A DNA stretch of 64,000 nucleotides from Cranoglanis bouderius (GCA_023630585.1 CM042540.1:16801574-16865573), one strand, 5' to 3'. Shown: positions 49,701 through 61,070, counted from the stretch's first letter. A program made the numbers and translations. Notes: generated from the letters alone by a model not told the origin.

Positions 49701-52700
49701 TAGTGTATTATACACAAGTTGTAAGTTAAAATTGTAGACCTTATCATTGTCCAGTGATTTTAACTGCCTTGCTGTTTGAATGGCATGTGCTAACTTTCTT
49801 TTTGTTTACTGTACTGTGTAATGTTAAAAAATGACACTGAGCATATTTTGTCTTAATTTGACATTAATTCTGTGTCATTGTCTGAAACCTGGTTTGTGTA
49901 AATGCCGTATTCGGCAGTGTAGGGACGCAGGGCTATAACCAGTTTCTGTCTTACCTTACAGGTGTTCCTGTGGGATATGGATAAGTACACAATGATTCGT
50001 AAGCTGGAGGGCCACCATAATGATGTGGTGTCCTGTGAGTTCTCTCCCGATGGAGCCTTGCTGGCCACAGCCTCGTATGACACCCGCATCATAGTGTGGG
50101 ATCCTCACACGGCCACTATATTGCTTGAGTTAGGGTATGGCTTAGTTTTAAATACTGTTCTTTTTCTCCTATCATAACTTTATTCTCCCCCTGCCTGTAA
50201 TGGCTACTTATGTTTCTGCTTGTTTCCCATTGCAGGCACCTCTTCCCTCCTCCTTCTCCCATATTTGCAGGGGGTGCTAATGACCGCTGGGTTCGCTCTG
50301 TTGCCTTTTGTCATGATGGCCGCCATATTGCCAGCATCACTGATGACCGGTAAATTTATTTCTAAACTTAACGGAGAACATAAAGATTTATGATAAAACC
50401 ATAAGTTTAAAAGCACTAAAATCCCTGAAGCACTAAATAACTGTTTGTTGTAAGGAGAGGGATTATGATAGTGGGTGTGGGTGTGGGTGTGATGGGCGTC
50501 TCCCTGGAGACGTGCTCCTCACATGACTGCTATTAATCATCGAGAGGTGCTGCTCAGCGTCATTCTGCCTCAGCATGTTATTGGCTGGCTGCAGGGGAGG
50601 GGTTGCTGAGGGGGAGTCGTATAGGGGTGGATGTGGCCTAGTTCTGGCTGAGAGGATAGGAGTATTCATTACAAAACATTTCTGTAAAATGTTCTTTACA
50701 GCATGTCTCTCTGGACAGAAATCTGCAGCATACAGATTAATGCTGATATGGTGATACTGATAGAATGTTAAAATTAATTTATTGTGACACATGCATGCAG
50801 ATGATGAAAAATGACAAGCAGAATTAAATAGTCTAACACCATATTAAGGCATAAAACTTGTCCTAGACTTGGGGTGGTTGTCTTTCTTTGCAAAAGTAAG
50901 TTTGTGACTATTTCCCCCTCAGTACTTGGGTATCAATCTCTGATCAGGGATAAGTCACTGGTACTGTAGTGATCTGAGTGATAAAGATTTTATTCAAGCT
51001 CTCACCTGATGTGTCTTTTGGTCAGATTGGTGCGATTTTGGAGCATTGATGAGAAATCTCCCCAGGCCATCGCCTCACTCACTAACGGCCTCTGCTGTGC
51101 CTTCTCCACAGATGGAAGTGTTTTAGCTGCTGGGTGAGTTATTAGTCTGCAGAGTGTTGTTGCATGGTTGCTTTTTCCTTTCAGGTGTTTGACTTCAAGA
51201 TATCAGATGAATAATCGGTGTTGCCTCAGTGTTTTAGTAGAACAAATAACCATGAAGTACAGTACTGTGCAAAAGTTTTAGGCACTCTATTTTTTTAGTA
51301 CAAACTTTATTAGTTGGTTTATATCATTTTTAAAAAACCCTTCCCCCAACACTATTCCTTCTACGACATTTTACATTTTATTCATTTGTAGTATCTCCGT
51401 TACCCTCACATGTCCCTCCTCTTTAATTCCTCCTGTCAGCCTGAGGAGATCCTCATGTGTCTTGCTATTTGTACTAATAAAAATATTTTTTTATTTGATG
51501 ACTTCTACATTATCGTCAGTACAAAAAACATTTTAGATTCCCAAACATTAGTTTTCTAGTGGAAAATGAAATGTTAGAGAAAAATATTTGTATGTCATTA
51601 AAGAAAGCAGCATATTACATAAGTGACCACTTTTCAGACAAAAAACAATGAAGGCTGCTGGGGTTTTAGCAAAAGTAAGAAGCAAGTGCGAAAGTCAAAG
51701 TCTCTAGAAGAACTGTGGATGGTTCTGCAAGATGCTCAAAGAAACTGCACAAATTGTACCGGAGACGACTATTTTTATTTTATTCTCACACCAAATATTG
51801 ACTTTGTTTTGTTTACTGCTTGTTTGTTTACTGTATTTTTTTTTTTTTAAATGTAGAAACATTTAATTTCATTATTCTGAAGGCATCTTTGCTCTACAGC
51901 ATTTCTTTGCATGTGCCTAAGACTTTTGCACAGTAATGTATGTCTTGATAGGACAGGATACACACCCAATGTGTAAATAATATATAATTAAATAATATAT
52001 TTACTTATCGCATATCAAGTTTCATTATTGACTATAAAATGTTAAGGTAAAAAAAATAAAACATTTAAATTATATTTACTAATTATTATTATAATTTTTT
52101 TATTTATTTATTTATTTATTTATTTTTTTGCCTTAACATGTTCTAGTTAATAATGAAACTTGATTTTCATGATTAGATCTGGACTGGTTTTGTGGTTTGC
52201 ATGACATTGGAATGGTAGGTTGTTAATTCAGGTTCAGCAAGCTTCGCCTGCAGGCTCTTTCCAGAAGCAGTAGTGTGAGAAACCTTCTGCATGATTGCTT
52301 TTCTATTCATAGTATATTCTGTCAGAATTCAGACTACAGAAATCTCCACGTCAAGATCATTTTATTTGTAATGCAAACCAATAAAACTGAAACTACAATA
52401 TTAGTAATCAGTGAGTATAGAGCAATGGTAGCTCAGTGCTACCACTACTCAGTGCTACTCAGGTCGTGAGTTCAAATCCTAGCATCTCCAACCTGCCACT
52501 GCTAGGCCCTTGAGCAAGGCCCTTAACTCTCAACTGCTCAGCTGAATAAATGAGATAAATGTAAGTCTCTCTGGAAAAGGGCATCTGCCAAATGGCATAA
52601 ATTTAAATGAGTAGTAGAGCCAGTTAGCCTAAAACAAGGGCTGTTAACTGTCATTTAAAATATTACATAAATACAGATTTCCTAAATATGTACACATTGG

Positions 52701-52900
52701 TGTTAATGATCAGTCTCTCTGTCTTTTTCTTTCTTAGTTCACGTGATGGCAGTGTTCATTTCTGGGCATGTCCACGCAGCGTTGCAAGCCTGCAGCACTT
52801 GTGTCGCATGGCACTGAGAAGAGTACTTTCCACACAGCAAGTCTACGCACTGTCTATCCCTCAATGCACGCAAGACTACCTGGCCTACAGGAGCTTCTAG
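43745..52900 (+). CDS. wsb1: WD repeat and SOCS box-containing protein 1
   Basis: Nine exons, 43745-43784, 44390-44558, 45788-46059, 46532-46663, 47236-47336, 49962-50134, 50236-50349, 51026-51133 and 52738-52900, join in phase to 423 residues ending in TAG. The start MASFPDFVNENE follows the family. WD40 units end in IKIWDVYTG, LRVWDLKDD, VFLWDMDKY, IIVWDPHT, VRFWSID and VHFWACP. The blade strands carry typical FAPDGS or FSPDGA turns. The last ~40 residues (LQHLCRMALRRVLS onward) form the SOCS box, which in the family binds elongin B/C and recruits a cullin-RING ligase. WSB1 in mammals acts as substrate receptor, for example toward HIPK2 and type 2 deiodinase. WSB2 is the alternative, but the N-terminal and WD sequences fit WSB1 better. 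Length agrees with human WSB1. Confidence 0.96.
47987..48000 (-). promoter_or_regulatory. CTCF-like motif in wsb1 intron 5
   Basis: GCGCCCCCTGCTGG is the reverse complement of the CTCF core CCASYAGRKGGCRS, with all fixed positions matching. The adjacent sequence is also GC-rich. This is a motif match only; occupancy is unknown. Confidence 0.45.
48149..48300 (+). repeat. Left copy of a duplicated wsb1 intron segment
   Basis: About 150 bp from GTTGGTTTATATCATTAAAA to CTTGCTATGTGTA is nearly the same as 51313-51473 (shared phrases CCTTCCCCCAACACTATTCC, TTGTAGTATCTCCGTTACCC, CTCTTTAATTCCTCCTGTCA). The two copies are direct repeats about 3.2 kb apart. Confidence 0.85.
51258..51940. mobile_element. 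Tc1-type element carrying a captured intron segment
   Basis: The ends TACAGTACTGTGCAAAAG and CTTTTGCACAGTAATGTA are inverted matches with TA boundaries, as in a fish Tc1 family. The body has a transposase-derived plus-strand remnant (LEELWMVLQDAQRNC near 51690-51750) with no catalytic core. Starting at 51313 it contains the duplicated wsb1 intron segment. The whole lies in wsb1 intron 8. Confidence 0.75.
51313..51473 (+). repeat. Right copy of a duplicated wsb1 intron segment, inside a Tc1-type element
   Basis: It is nearly identical to 48149-48300, with a small internal ACATTTT duplication and a few substitutions. It begins about 55 bp inside the left end of the element at 51258-51940. Confidence 0.85.
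52421..52610 (+). repeat. tRNA-derived SINE in wsb1 intron 8
   Basis: It has an A-box-like TAGCTCAGTGC, a B-box-like GAGTTCAAATCCT, a body with GCCCTTGAGCAAGGCCCTTA and a tail GGGCATCTGCCAAATGGCAT. It ends about 130 bp before the last wsb1 exon. This is a common fish SINE layout. Confidence 0.8.
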
Positions 52901-54725
52901 CTGAGGAAGCACACCACAGCACTCTGTGAAATCAATAAGACAACATTTGCAAAAAAAAAAAAAAAAAAAGGTCAGGAGGGGGGATTGGGGTTGGAGACAA
53001 AAAAAATACCCACACAAAGATGGAAGGGAAATGCAGTGATCTTCTGTTAATAGGCCCCAAGCTCTACTTATTGACGTCACTGTTTAAAAGTAAAAAAGTA
53101 CATTTCCTGTAAGTTTTTTTTTATAATTTAATTTTTTTTAAATTGCTAAACCTTAAGCCTTCTCTCATTTGCTCTTTCACCCATATCAGCTAGTGGCCTT
53201 TAGACAGCCTTATCGTCAACGTCACTTTCTTCCTTTTTTTCTGGCACAATCTCTTGTGCAAAAACATATGGTGCAACTTTCAAGAAGGAGACCGCTGTAA
53301 TGTCCTCTTTCTAGAAGGAAATGGGAATGGATGTTAGCTGTCCTGAAGTGGTGTTTTCTCAAAAGTATATCAGTGAGTTGGGGAAGGAGATTGAGGGGCG
53401 AGAAAGACTGAGATAGAGAAGCGAGTGTGTTGGAATGAAAGAATTGCATACTTTTTCTACATGTACAGTGGTGTGTGTATGTGTGTGAGATTTAGGAGAT
53501 CAGGGATCTAGGCAGTGCCTCCCCTCAGTGTGCCTCAATAGCAGCAAAAATCTTTAGTGCTGTATATCCACACCCAGACACTGCCTCAGTAACAACAGCC
53601 TTTTTATCAACCTCCATAACCCTGACAATGTAGTGATTGAATTAAATTAAAATTGTTTATTTTTTATCTGTACAGACATTTGTAAAGAAAAGCTTTGTGT
53701 GCTTGTGTAAATGTATGTATATATGATACCTAAATTTGTGGGGGGTTTTTTCTTTCTCTGCTGACGCTAAGAGTGTAAGATGCGTCTGTTGCATTTTATA
53801 TATGTATAATGCTCATGCTGTGAAACTCCAGAGATTGTGGCTGGACTCTGATCTGGTTGTACAACAGGAAAGGAAGTTATTGGGTATTCACCATCAAAAG
53901 CACTAATTCCCTCTGCTCCAAACCAACGCTTCTTTTAAAGGTTGGTGAATTACTTATATATTATATATTATATTATATATTATATTGTAAATATATATAA
54001 TATAAAAAATATATTAGTCCTTGTTGGCCATCAAAGCACGCTTACCATGTTGGGCTTCTGCTATCCGAGTAGTTCTACCTCCCGGATTAGCTTGAGTAAC
54101 AACTAACAAAGGCTCAGTATTTACATGCACTTTAACAGTAAGTGGTGTAACTGTCATAATGTATAATTCTGCCTGTTCTAGGTGATGATGGCCGATTGAG
54201 GAGAAGCATTGAGACTTACATGCTCAGTGTATGAGGAATGGTTGCGTTTTAGACAGTTTAGTCACTTTTTCTATGTGCAGACAGAGAGTCTTAGCAATAA
54301 ACTGTATTTCTTGTAACCATTGGAGCCGATGCCAAAGATCTCCTAGGGTTCATTATTGTATTTTTGGCACTCAGTATTATTATTATTTTTTCCCCCTCTC
54401 CTCGTCTATTTTTGACTAAAACTTGAAAATCGTATATACGCTCATCTGTTTTTTGTGCTTAAGCTATCTGTTGAGCTAATTTCTTGTTCTGTGTGTAAGA
54501 ACTTCATCAAAGTACTCTGATAAAATCATCTATATTGTCAGCTGTGATTGCATGAGGTAACACATTTCTAATACATTGTTTTCCGTTCTACATTGGAAAC
54601 ATTTCCAACATGATATTCTATACAATAAAAGCAACTGGAGTAGTCATAATGTAGGTTTTTGGTTTTGTATGATATTTTTTGTGTTTTATAGTTGAAATAA
54701 AGGCTTGTTTTCAAATAAAAGTCTG
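52901..54725 (+). other. wsb1: wsb1 3' UTR (inferred)
   Basis: About 1.8 kb follows the stop with no coding frame. It contains a poly-A run (52950-52969), AT-rich short repeats (53953-54012) and AATAAA hexamers near 54625, at 54696-54701 and at 54714-54719. The last two are preferred as the cleavage signals because no gene-like sequence follows. Confidence 0.6.
54696..54719 (+). terminator. wsb1: wsb1 polyadenylation signals
   Basis: Two AATAAA hexamers 18 bp apart, followed by GTCTGTGTCTG, a T/G-rich element of the kind found downstream of cleavage sites. Confidence 0.6.
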
Positions 54726-55104
54726 TGTCTGATGTAGATTATGTTGTATACAGTGCTGTGGTTCTCAGAGTGTGATTTTTGTTTAACGATGTGATAACAG
54801 TGGAGATCATTAACTATTATATTTCTTTGTTATTATAGAAACTGAAATGATTGGTCACTTGAATGTGTTTTGTTGCTTATCACTAATCTAAAGCTGAAAT
54901 CTTGTAAAATTGAATCTACTAGGAAAAGTGATGTAATACAAAATTTGCTGTAAGATTCTGTGGGTGGAAAGTGCTGAGACAGTTCAGTTCAGAAAACCTA
55001 TAATGGCTCGGGTATATAAATATGATGTTATACACTCACTGAGCACTTTATTAGGAACACTATACTAATACTGGGTAGGACCTCCCTTTGCTCTCAAAAG
55101 AATC

Positions 55105-55401
55105 TCAATTCTTCATGGCATGGATTCCACAACATGGAAGCATGCTGGTCAATGTTGACATGACTGCATCATGCAATTCCTGCAGATTTTTCAGGTACAC
55201 TTTCATGCTGCGAATCTCCCGTTCTACTACATCCTGAAGGTGTTCTATTAGATTCAGAGCTGGTGACTTGGAAGGCCACTGAGGAACATTGAACTCATTG
55301 TCATGTTCATGAAACCAGTTTGAGATGACTTTTGCTTTGCGACATGGTGCATTATCATGCTGGAAGTAGCCATTAGAAGATTGATTAAATTGTGGCCTCA
55401 C
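55105..55401 (-). pseudogene. Tc1-like transposase C-terminal fragment
   Basis: The 98-residue frame contains the second and third catalytic acidic positions (HDNAPC, LIEHLQD) of a DD34E-type transposase. The first acidic position lies upstream in sequence that is frame-shifted and cut by the SINE, so it is inactive. Confidence 0.75.
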
Positions 55402-55650
55402 ATAGCCTGGACTGTTGACGCAAGACAGTTTGGGTCCATGATCTCATGCTGTTGGCATCAAATTCTGACCCCACCATCTGTGTGCCTCAGCAGAAATCAT
55501 GATTTATCCAACCAGGCTACGTTATTTCAGTCTTCAACTGTCCAGTGTTGGTGAGCCTGTACCCACTGCAGCCTCAGCTTTCTGTTCTTGGCTGGCAGAA
55601 GTGGAACCTGACATGGTCTTCTGCTGTTGTAGCCCATCTACAATGTTGTG

Positions 55651-56165
55651 TTTATTATTATTTGTTTTTCGCTTTTCTAGACACTCAAAGCACTTTACAT
55701 ATTATATGGGGAAATCTCAACCACCACCAGTGTGTAGCATCCACCTGGATGATGTGACAGCAGCCATAGTGCACCAGAACACCCACCACACACCAGCTAT
55801 TGGTGGAGAGGAGAAGAGAAAGATTATGGAGCCATGATAGATAAGGTGGGGAAATTTTGCCAGGACACCAAGGTTATACCCCTACTCTATGAGCAGTGTC
55901 CTGGGATTTTTAATGACCACAGAGAGTCAGGACCTCAGTTTAATGTCTCATCCGAAAGGCAGTGCTCTTTTTACACTATAGTGTCCCTGTCACTATACTG
56001 GGGCATTAAGCCCCACACAGACTACAGGGAGAGCACCATCTGCTGGCCTCCCTAATACTACTTCCAGCAGCAACCTTAGTTTCCCCCCCCCCCAGGAGGT
56101 CTCCCATCCAGGTACTGGCCAGACTCAACCCTGCTTAGCTTCAGTGGGAAACCAGGCAAGAACTG
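55651..56165 (-). repeat. 5S rRNA-derived SINE (SINE3-type), nested
   Basis: At the right side, CAGGAGGTCTCCCATCCAGG and CAACCCTGCTTAGCTTC are the reverse complement of the internal promoter region of 5S rRNA. The SINE is therefore on the minus strand with its tail at 55651. The body (CACTCAAAGCACTTTACAT, GGATGATGTGACAGCAGCC, CATCCGAAAGGCAGTGC) matches a widespread fish repeat. A partial opposite-strand copy lies at the right window edge. Confidence 0.75.
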
Positions 56166-56625
56166 TTTGACATGCATTCTGAGATGCTTTTCTGCTCACC
56201 ACAATTATACAGAGTGATTATCTGAGTTACTGTAGCCTTTCTGTCAGCTTTCTGCCAGTCTAGCCATTCTCTATTAACCCCTCCCATCAACAAGGCATTT
56301 CCATCCACAGAACTGCCACTCACTGGATGTTTTTTCTTTATTGTACCATTCTGAGTAAACACTAGAGACCGTTATGTGTCAAAATCCCAGGAGATCAGCA
56401 GTTATAGAAATACTCAAACCAGCCTGTCTGGCACCAACAATCATACCATGGTCAGAATCACTGAGATCACATTTCTTCCCCATTCTGATGGTTGATGTGA
56501 ATATTTCCTGAAGCTGCTGGTCCGTATCTGCATGATTTAATGCAATGTGCTGCTGCCACATGATTGGCTGATTAGATAATTGCGTAAATGTGTAGGTGTT
56601 CCTAATAAAGTGCTCAGTGAATGTA

Positions 56626-57533
56626 TTAGGGCAAGTGTTTCTAACAGTTGGATTACATTCATAAAATGAATATTCCCAGTGATCGTAAGGACTTTTATGA
56701 TTTTTATTTCTACTGAAGTGGTGGCTCAGTGGTTAAGTTTCCCCAGAACTGCTCAGCTCTGTGCTTAGCCTGTATCCTGTCAAAAATTTAGATAAAAACG
56801 CCTGTTAAAGGAATAAATGTCAAAGTAAATGTTTGAGCACTGCTGATATGATGCACCAGGGAACAGGTTCCACTGATGCAGTGGTAGCTCTTTCCATGCA
56901 GTGGGGGACTAATCCCAGCTTTAAGAAGCACTGAGAGATTGCACAGCTCAGCTGCTTTCCAGAGGGGCCCGGATGAGGATCTCACATACACAAACCTCTC
57001 ACCAGTTCATGTCTGAGCGTCAGTTGTTTCATAACAGAAACTCAACAGCAGAGTCTACTCTTTTGCAAACCTATAAGATTTCTAGTGTTCAAGATTTCTA
57101 AAAGTTCAAATTTCACTCCAGCACTGAAAATTTACCCAGTGTGCTTTCACGTGATACCATCGGGTTTATTATTGATCTGCTTCTAATGCTGTTAGGTTAA
57201 AGATTAAAAAACTGCCGAGGACACTGCTCATTTTCTATAAAGAGTGACATAAACCCAGTACAGTACTGCCAACAGTATCAGCTGACGTAGCTGGCACAAC
57301 TATTTAATTTTGTGGTTCTAATGCATGTGCCCTGTATGCCCTTGGCAAAAAGGAGGAAGATGGAACATTTGAGTGCTGCTTGAGTCACAGTAGAGTGGAA
57401 AATTTAGAGTGATATTGTTACATCTGTTTAAACACTGCTAGTATTTTTTGCTTCTTCTAATTTTGGCCTCCTGCAAGGTTGTTTTTGGCATGGTTCAAAA
57501 GTTACTGGACACTGGACACTGAAGTTACATACC
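56626..57533. other. Intergenic, no gene
   Basis: Only a short SINE-like piece (56715-56785, GTGGTGGCTCAGTGG and CTGTATCCTGTC) is recognisable. The rest shows nothing I can assign. Confidence 0.5.
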
Positions 57534-59100
57534 TACAGTGAGGGAAAAAAGTATTTGATCCCCTGCTGATTTTGTACGTTTGCCCACTCACAAAGAAATG
57601 ATCAGTCTATAATTTTAATGGTAGGTGTATTTTAACAGTGAGAGACAGAATAACAACAAAAAATCCAGAAAAACGCATTTCAAAAAAGTTATAAATTGAT
57701 TTGCATTTTAATGAGGGAAATAAGTATTTGATCCCCTATCAATCAGCAAGATTTCTGGCTCCCAGGTGTCTTTTACACAGGTAATGAGCTGAGATTAGGA
57801 GCACTCTCTTAAAGGGAGTGCTCCTAATCTCAGTTTGTTACCTGTATAAAAGACATCTGTCCACAGAAGCAATCAATCAATCAGATTCCAAACTCTCCAC
57901 CATGGCCAAGACGAAAGAGCTGTCCAAGGATGTCAGGGACAAGATTGTAGACCTACACAAGGCTGGAATGGGCTACAAGACCATCGCCAAACAGTTTGGT
58001 GAGAAGATGACAACAGTTGGTGCGATTATTCGCAAGTGGAAGAAACACAAAATAACTGTCAGTTTCCCTCGGTCTGGGGCTCCATGCAAGATCTCACCTC
58101 GTGCAGTTTCAATCATCATGAGAACGGTGAGGAATCAGCCCAGAACTACACGGGAGGATCTTGTTAATGATCTCAAGGCAGCTGGGACCATAGTCACCAA
58201 GAAAACAATTGGTAACACACTACGCCGTGAAGGACTGAAATCCTGCAGCGCCCGCAAGGTCCCCCTGCTCAAGAAAGCACATGTACAGGCCCGTCTGAAG
58301 TTTGCCTGAATGATTCAGAGGAGAACTGGGTGAAAGTGTTGTGGTCAGATGAGACCAAAATCGAGCTCTTTGGCATCAACTCAACTCGGCGTGTTTGGAG
58401 GAGAAGGAATGCTGCCTATGACCCCAAGAACACCATCCCCACCGTCAAACATGGAGGTGGAAACATTATGCTTTGGGGGTGTTTTTCTGCTAAGGGGACA
58501 GGACAATTGCACTGTATCAAAGGGACGATGGACGGGGCCATGTACCGTCAAATCTTGGGTGAGAACCTCCTTCCCTCAGCCAGGGCATTGAAAATGGGTC
58601 GTGGATGGGTATTCCAGCATGACAATGACCCAAAACACACAGCCAAAGCAACAAAGGAGTGGATCAAGAAGAAGCACATTAAGGTCCTGGAGTGGCCTAG
58701 CCAGTCTCCAGACCTTAATCCCATAGAAAATCTGTGGAGGGAGCTGAAGGTTCGAGTTGCCAAACGTCAGCCTCGAGACCTTAATGACTTGGAGAGGATC
58801 TGCAAAGAGGAGTGGGACAAAATCCCTCCTGAGATGTGTGCAAACCTGGTGGCCAACTACAAGAAACGTCTGAGCTCTGTGATTGCCAACAAGGGTTTTG
58901 CCACCAAGTACTAAGTCGAAGGGGTCAAATACTTATTTCCCTCATTAAAATGCAAATCAATTTATAACTTTTTTGAAATGCGTTTTTCTGGATTTTTTTG
59001 TTGTTATTCTGTCTCTCACTGTTAAAATACACCTACCATTAAAAACAAATACAAATGTACAAAATCAGCAGGGGATCAAATACTTTTTTCCCCCATTGTA
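57534..59100 (+). mobile_element. Nearly complete Tc1-like transposon with about 200-bp inverted repeats
   Basis: The outer ends are TACAGTGAGGGAAAAAAGTA and the inverse TACAATGGGGGAAAAAAGTA (right end), each with the TA target. Each end carries a second, inner copy of the sequence AAGTATTTGATCCCCT (57711-57738) or its inverse (58917-58945), the IR/DR plan of many fish Tc1 elements. The right repeat lacks about 25 bp present on the left. A 16-bp-arm hairpin (GAGATTAGGAGCACTC and inverse, 57792-57833) precedes the coding region. The best preserved element in the window. Confidence 0.95.
57902..58914 (+). pseudogene. Tc1-like transposase with one frame break
   Basis: Frame A (57902-58309, 135 residues) starts MAKTKELSKDVRDKIVDLHK and contains a homeo-like domain, a GAPCKISPR linker and a second DNA-binding domain, ending ARLKFA and TGA. 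Frame B continues from about 58318 to 58914 with VLWSDETK, FQHDNDPKHTA and NPIENLWRE. All three catalytic acidic residues are present, with 34 residues between the second and third. The break lies near 58307-58320. The family normally has a few extra residues here, so a small deletion is the likely cause. Everything else is open. Confidence 0.9.
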
Positions 59101-60046
59101 CATACCTTACATACCATACCTGACTATTTTGATGAGCTATCATGAGGTTGTTAATATAAAATATCTTAGTCACATTCAGCTACTGAACTGTATTCAGGCA
59201 CCAGAGATCTTAAAGAACCAAACAAGCATTGACAGGATAAGTACAGATAATCTTGTCTTGTTTAACTATATTTTCAACGTCAGTAAAGAGCTGCTTTTCC
59301 TTCTCACTTGCTTTTAGGTTCTTTCAACCTTGTTTAATTCTTTCGCAGAAAACATTGAAATCTGCAACGACCAATAAATGAATCAAATAACAAATTACAT
59401 TATTATAATTGTGACAAAAGTAGCTATAAAATGCCAAGTTGCACTTTGAATAGCTTCTTATCACCTGGGAGATTGTTGATGATCTAATAGCAGGTTATGA
59501 TGCAGAATGTTCCAGAACATTTTACAACAGAGTGACAGGTTATGAAATATTAATCACCAGCCTATTTGCTGTCATACTGGTTTACAGCACTAGTTAAACT
59601 ATGACAGTATTTAAGGTGTTCATGAAGTAAGAGCCTAAAGTAAAGTCCTTTGGCACAATTTTCTCCAAAATTATATTTATATTATACATTCTGTAATGCA
59701 TATATAGAAAACAAAAATCCACAATTCTTGGCTTTCCTTGGGTTTCCTACAATTGTTCACACTTCCTGTTTTCTAGCTGTTGTTACTGTGGACTACAGAG
59801 ACATTTCCTGTACTGACAAAACTAAAAGCTATTCAAGGACAAAATTCAGTACAAAATGACAAAATATGTCCAAAAAAAAAAAAAAAAAGGGACAATTTAC
59901 GTTATTTGTTTCTGACATTGTAATTGATCAAGTACTGATTAATTCCACAGAAAATAATGTTTTTCCATTTTAAGTATATTTTTTAAAATTGTATACATTT
60001 TTCTACATTCTTTTGAAAATATCCACAAGCTCATAAAATTAATTTA
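59101..60046. other. Intergenic, no gene
   Basis: AT-rich sequence with a poly-A run near 59872-59888. I see no gene or complete repeat. Confidence 0.5.
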
Positions 60047-60125
60047 GAACGATATAATATACAGTAAGCCATCGATCATAATAAATGAAGAACGATATAA
60101 TATACAGTAAGCCATCTATCATAAT
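60047..60125. repeat. Tandem duplication, 43-bp period
   Basis: A 36-bp segment starting GAACGATATAATATACAG at 60047 recurs at 60090 with one visible substitution (CATCGATC becomes CATCTATC). The separator is AAATGAA. The copies are very similar, so the duplication is probably recent. Confidence 0.9.
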
Positions 60126-60739
60126 TTTGTGCAGTTTTCCTTGTTTTCCTCATTACAAATAGGGATGCCAATGAAAATATACCAATCCTCTTGCTTTAAA
60201 TGACAATGACAAAGAGTTAATTCATTATTTTTTCAAGCATCAGCCCTGTTACCAACCTACAGCTGACTGTGCTGACAACCTCAAACAGAACTAAGATGCT
60301 TTAGATGTGGATATAAAGCAATGACAATCGTCACAGTCTAATTTATTGCATTCAAAAGACATTTTTGAACAAAATGCAAATCAAAAATTCTATTAATGTG
60401 TTGCCGTTAATATGTAAAGACAAAATATGTAAAATAATATTTTTTACTGTTTTGGATCTCAGTTGGTCTTTTTAATATGCACCTGTTTAACAGGTAAAAC
60501 TCTTGTTTTTATGTAAGGCATGTAAATTGTCCTGTTTTAGTAGAATGACACATATAAACCATAGCTCTAGTTACACTATTTGAATAACATGTAAATATCA
60601 TTGTAAGAATGATCAGTTACTTAATTTTGAAATATCTATCTATATTTTGCTGTTATATAATGCACTTTCCCAGTCAGACATGCATTTTGTACAAGTTTGT
60701 ATTTAATTTCTCAAATTTTCATTCTTTTTAGTCAATACA

Positions 60740-61070
60740 AGGGGGTCAACATAGTGGCTTAGTGGTTAGCAATTCCTGTCTCTGCCCTGTGTGTGTGGAG
60801 TTTGCATGTTCTCCCTGTGCTTCGGGAGCTTCCTCCGAGTACTCCAGTTTCCTCCCCCAGTCCAAAGACTTGCGTTGTAGGCTGATCAGCATTTCCAAAT
60901 TGTCCATAGTGTGTGAAGTGTGAAGGGGTGTGTGTGTGTGTGTGTGCGTGTGTGCTCTGCAGTTGGTTAGTCCAGGGTGTCCCCTGCCTTGTGCCCTGGG
61001 TCTCCAGGGATAGGCTCCAGGCTCCCCACAACCCTGTGTAGGATAAGCGGGACAGAAAATGGATGGATAT
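60740..61070 (+). repeat. Interspersed repeat with tRNA-like head
   Basis: It begins with an A-box-like TGGCTTAGTGGTTAGCA and passes through GGAGTTTGCATGTTCTCCC, CAGTCCAAAGACTTGCG and a (TG)n stretch (60929-60953). It ends GTGTAGGATAAGCGGGACAG and AAAATGGATGGAT. It matches a common fish SINE layout. A fragment of it may be at 12415-12495. Confidence 0.65.

Larger units (their letters stand above)
47337..49961 (+). other. wsb1: wsb1 intron 5 (2.6 kb)
   Basis: No exon-like sequence with a matching phase was found. It contains a CTCF-like motif (47987-48000), the left copy of a 150-bp duplicated segment (48149-48300), a poly-T run near 48527-48545 and a TA/TTTA repeat near 49500-49535. The open frame at 47854-48327 is discussed as rejected. 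Confidence 0.6.
55031..56625 (-). mobile_element. Tc1-like transposon interrupted by a 5S-derived SINE
   Basis: The left end is TACACTCACTGAGCACTTTA and the right end its inverse, ending ACTTTATTAGG-type sequence and GTGAATGTA. It belongs to the family of the fold-back at 10361-11265. Remnants of a minus-strand transposase remain: 55401-55105 has FQHDNAPCRKAK and NLIEHLQD, and the region 56561-56141 holds the N-terminal part. A SINE occupies the middle. Confidence 0.85.

Noticed and set aside
52421..52500. Possible tRNA gene
   Set aside because: The A and B boxes are part of a SINE; the sequence does not fold into a full cloverleaf by eye and continues into the SINE body.
55651..56165. Possible 5S rRNA gene
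   Set aside because: Only the internal promoter part of 5S is recognisable and it is joined to SINE body sequence, so it is a SINE head and not a functional gene.
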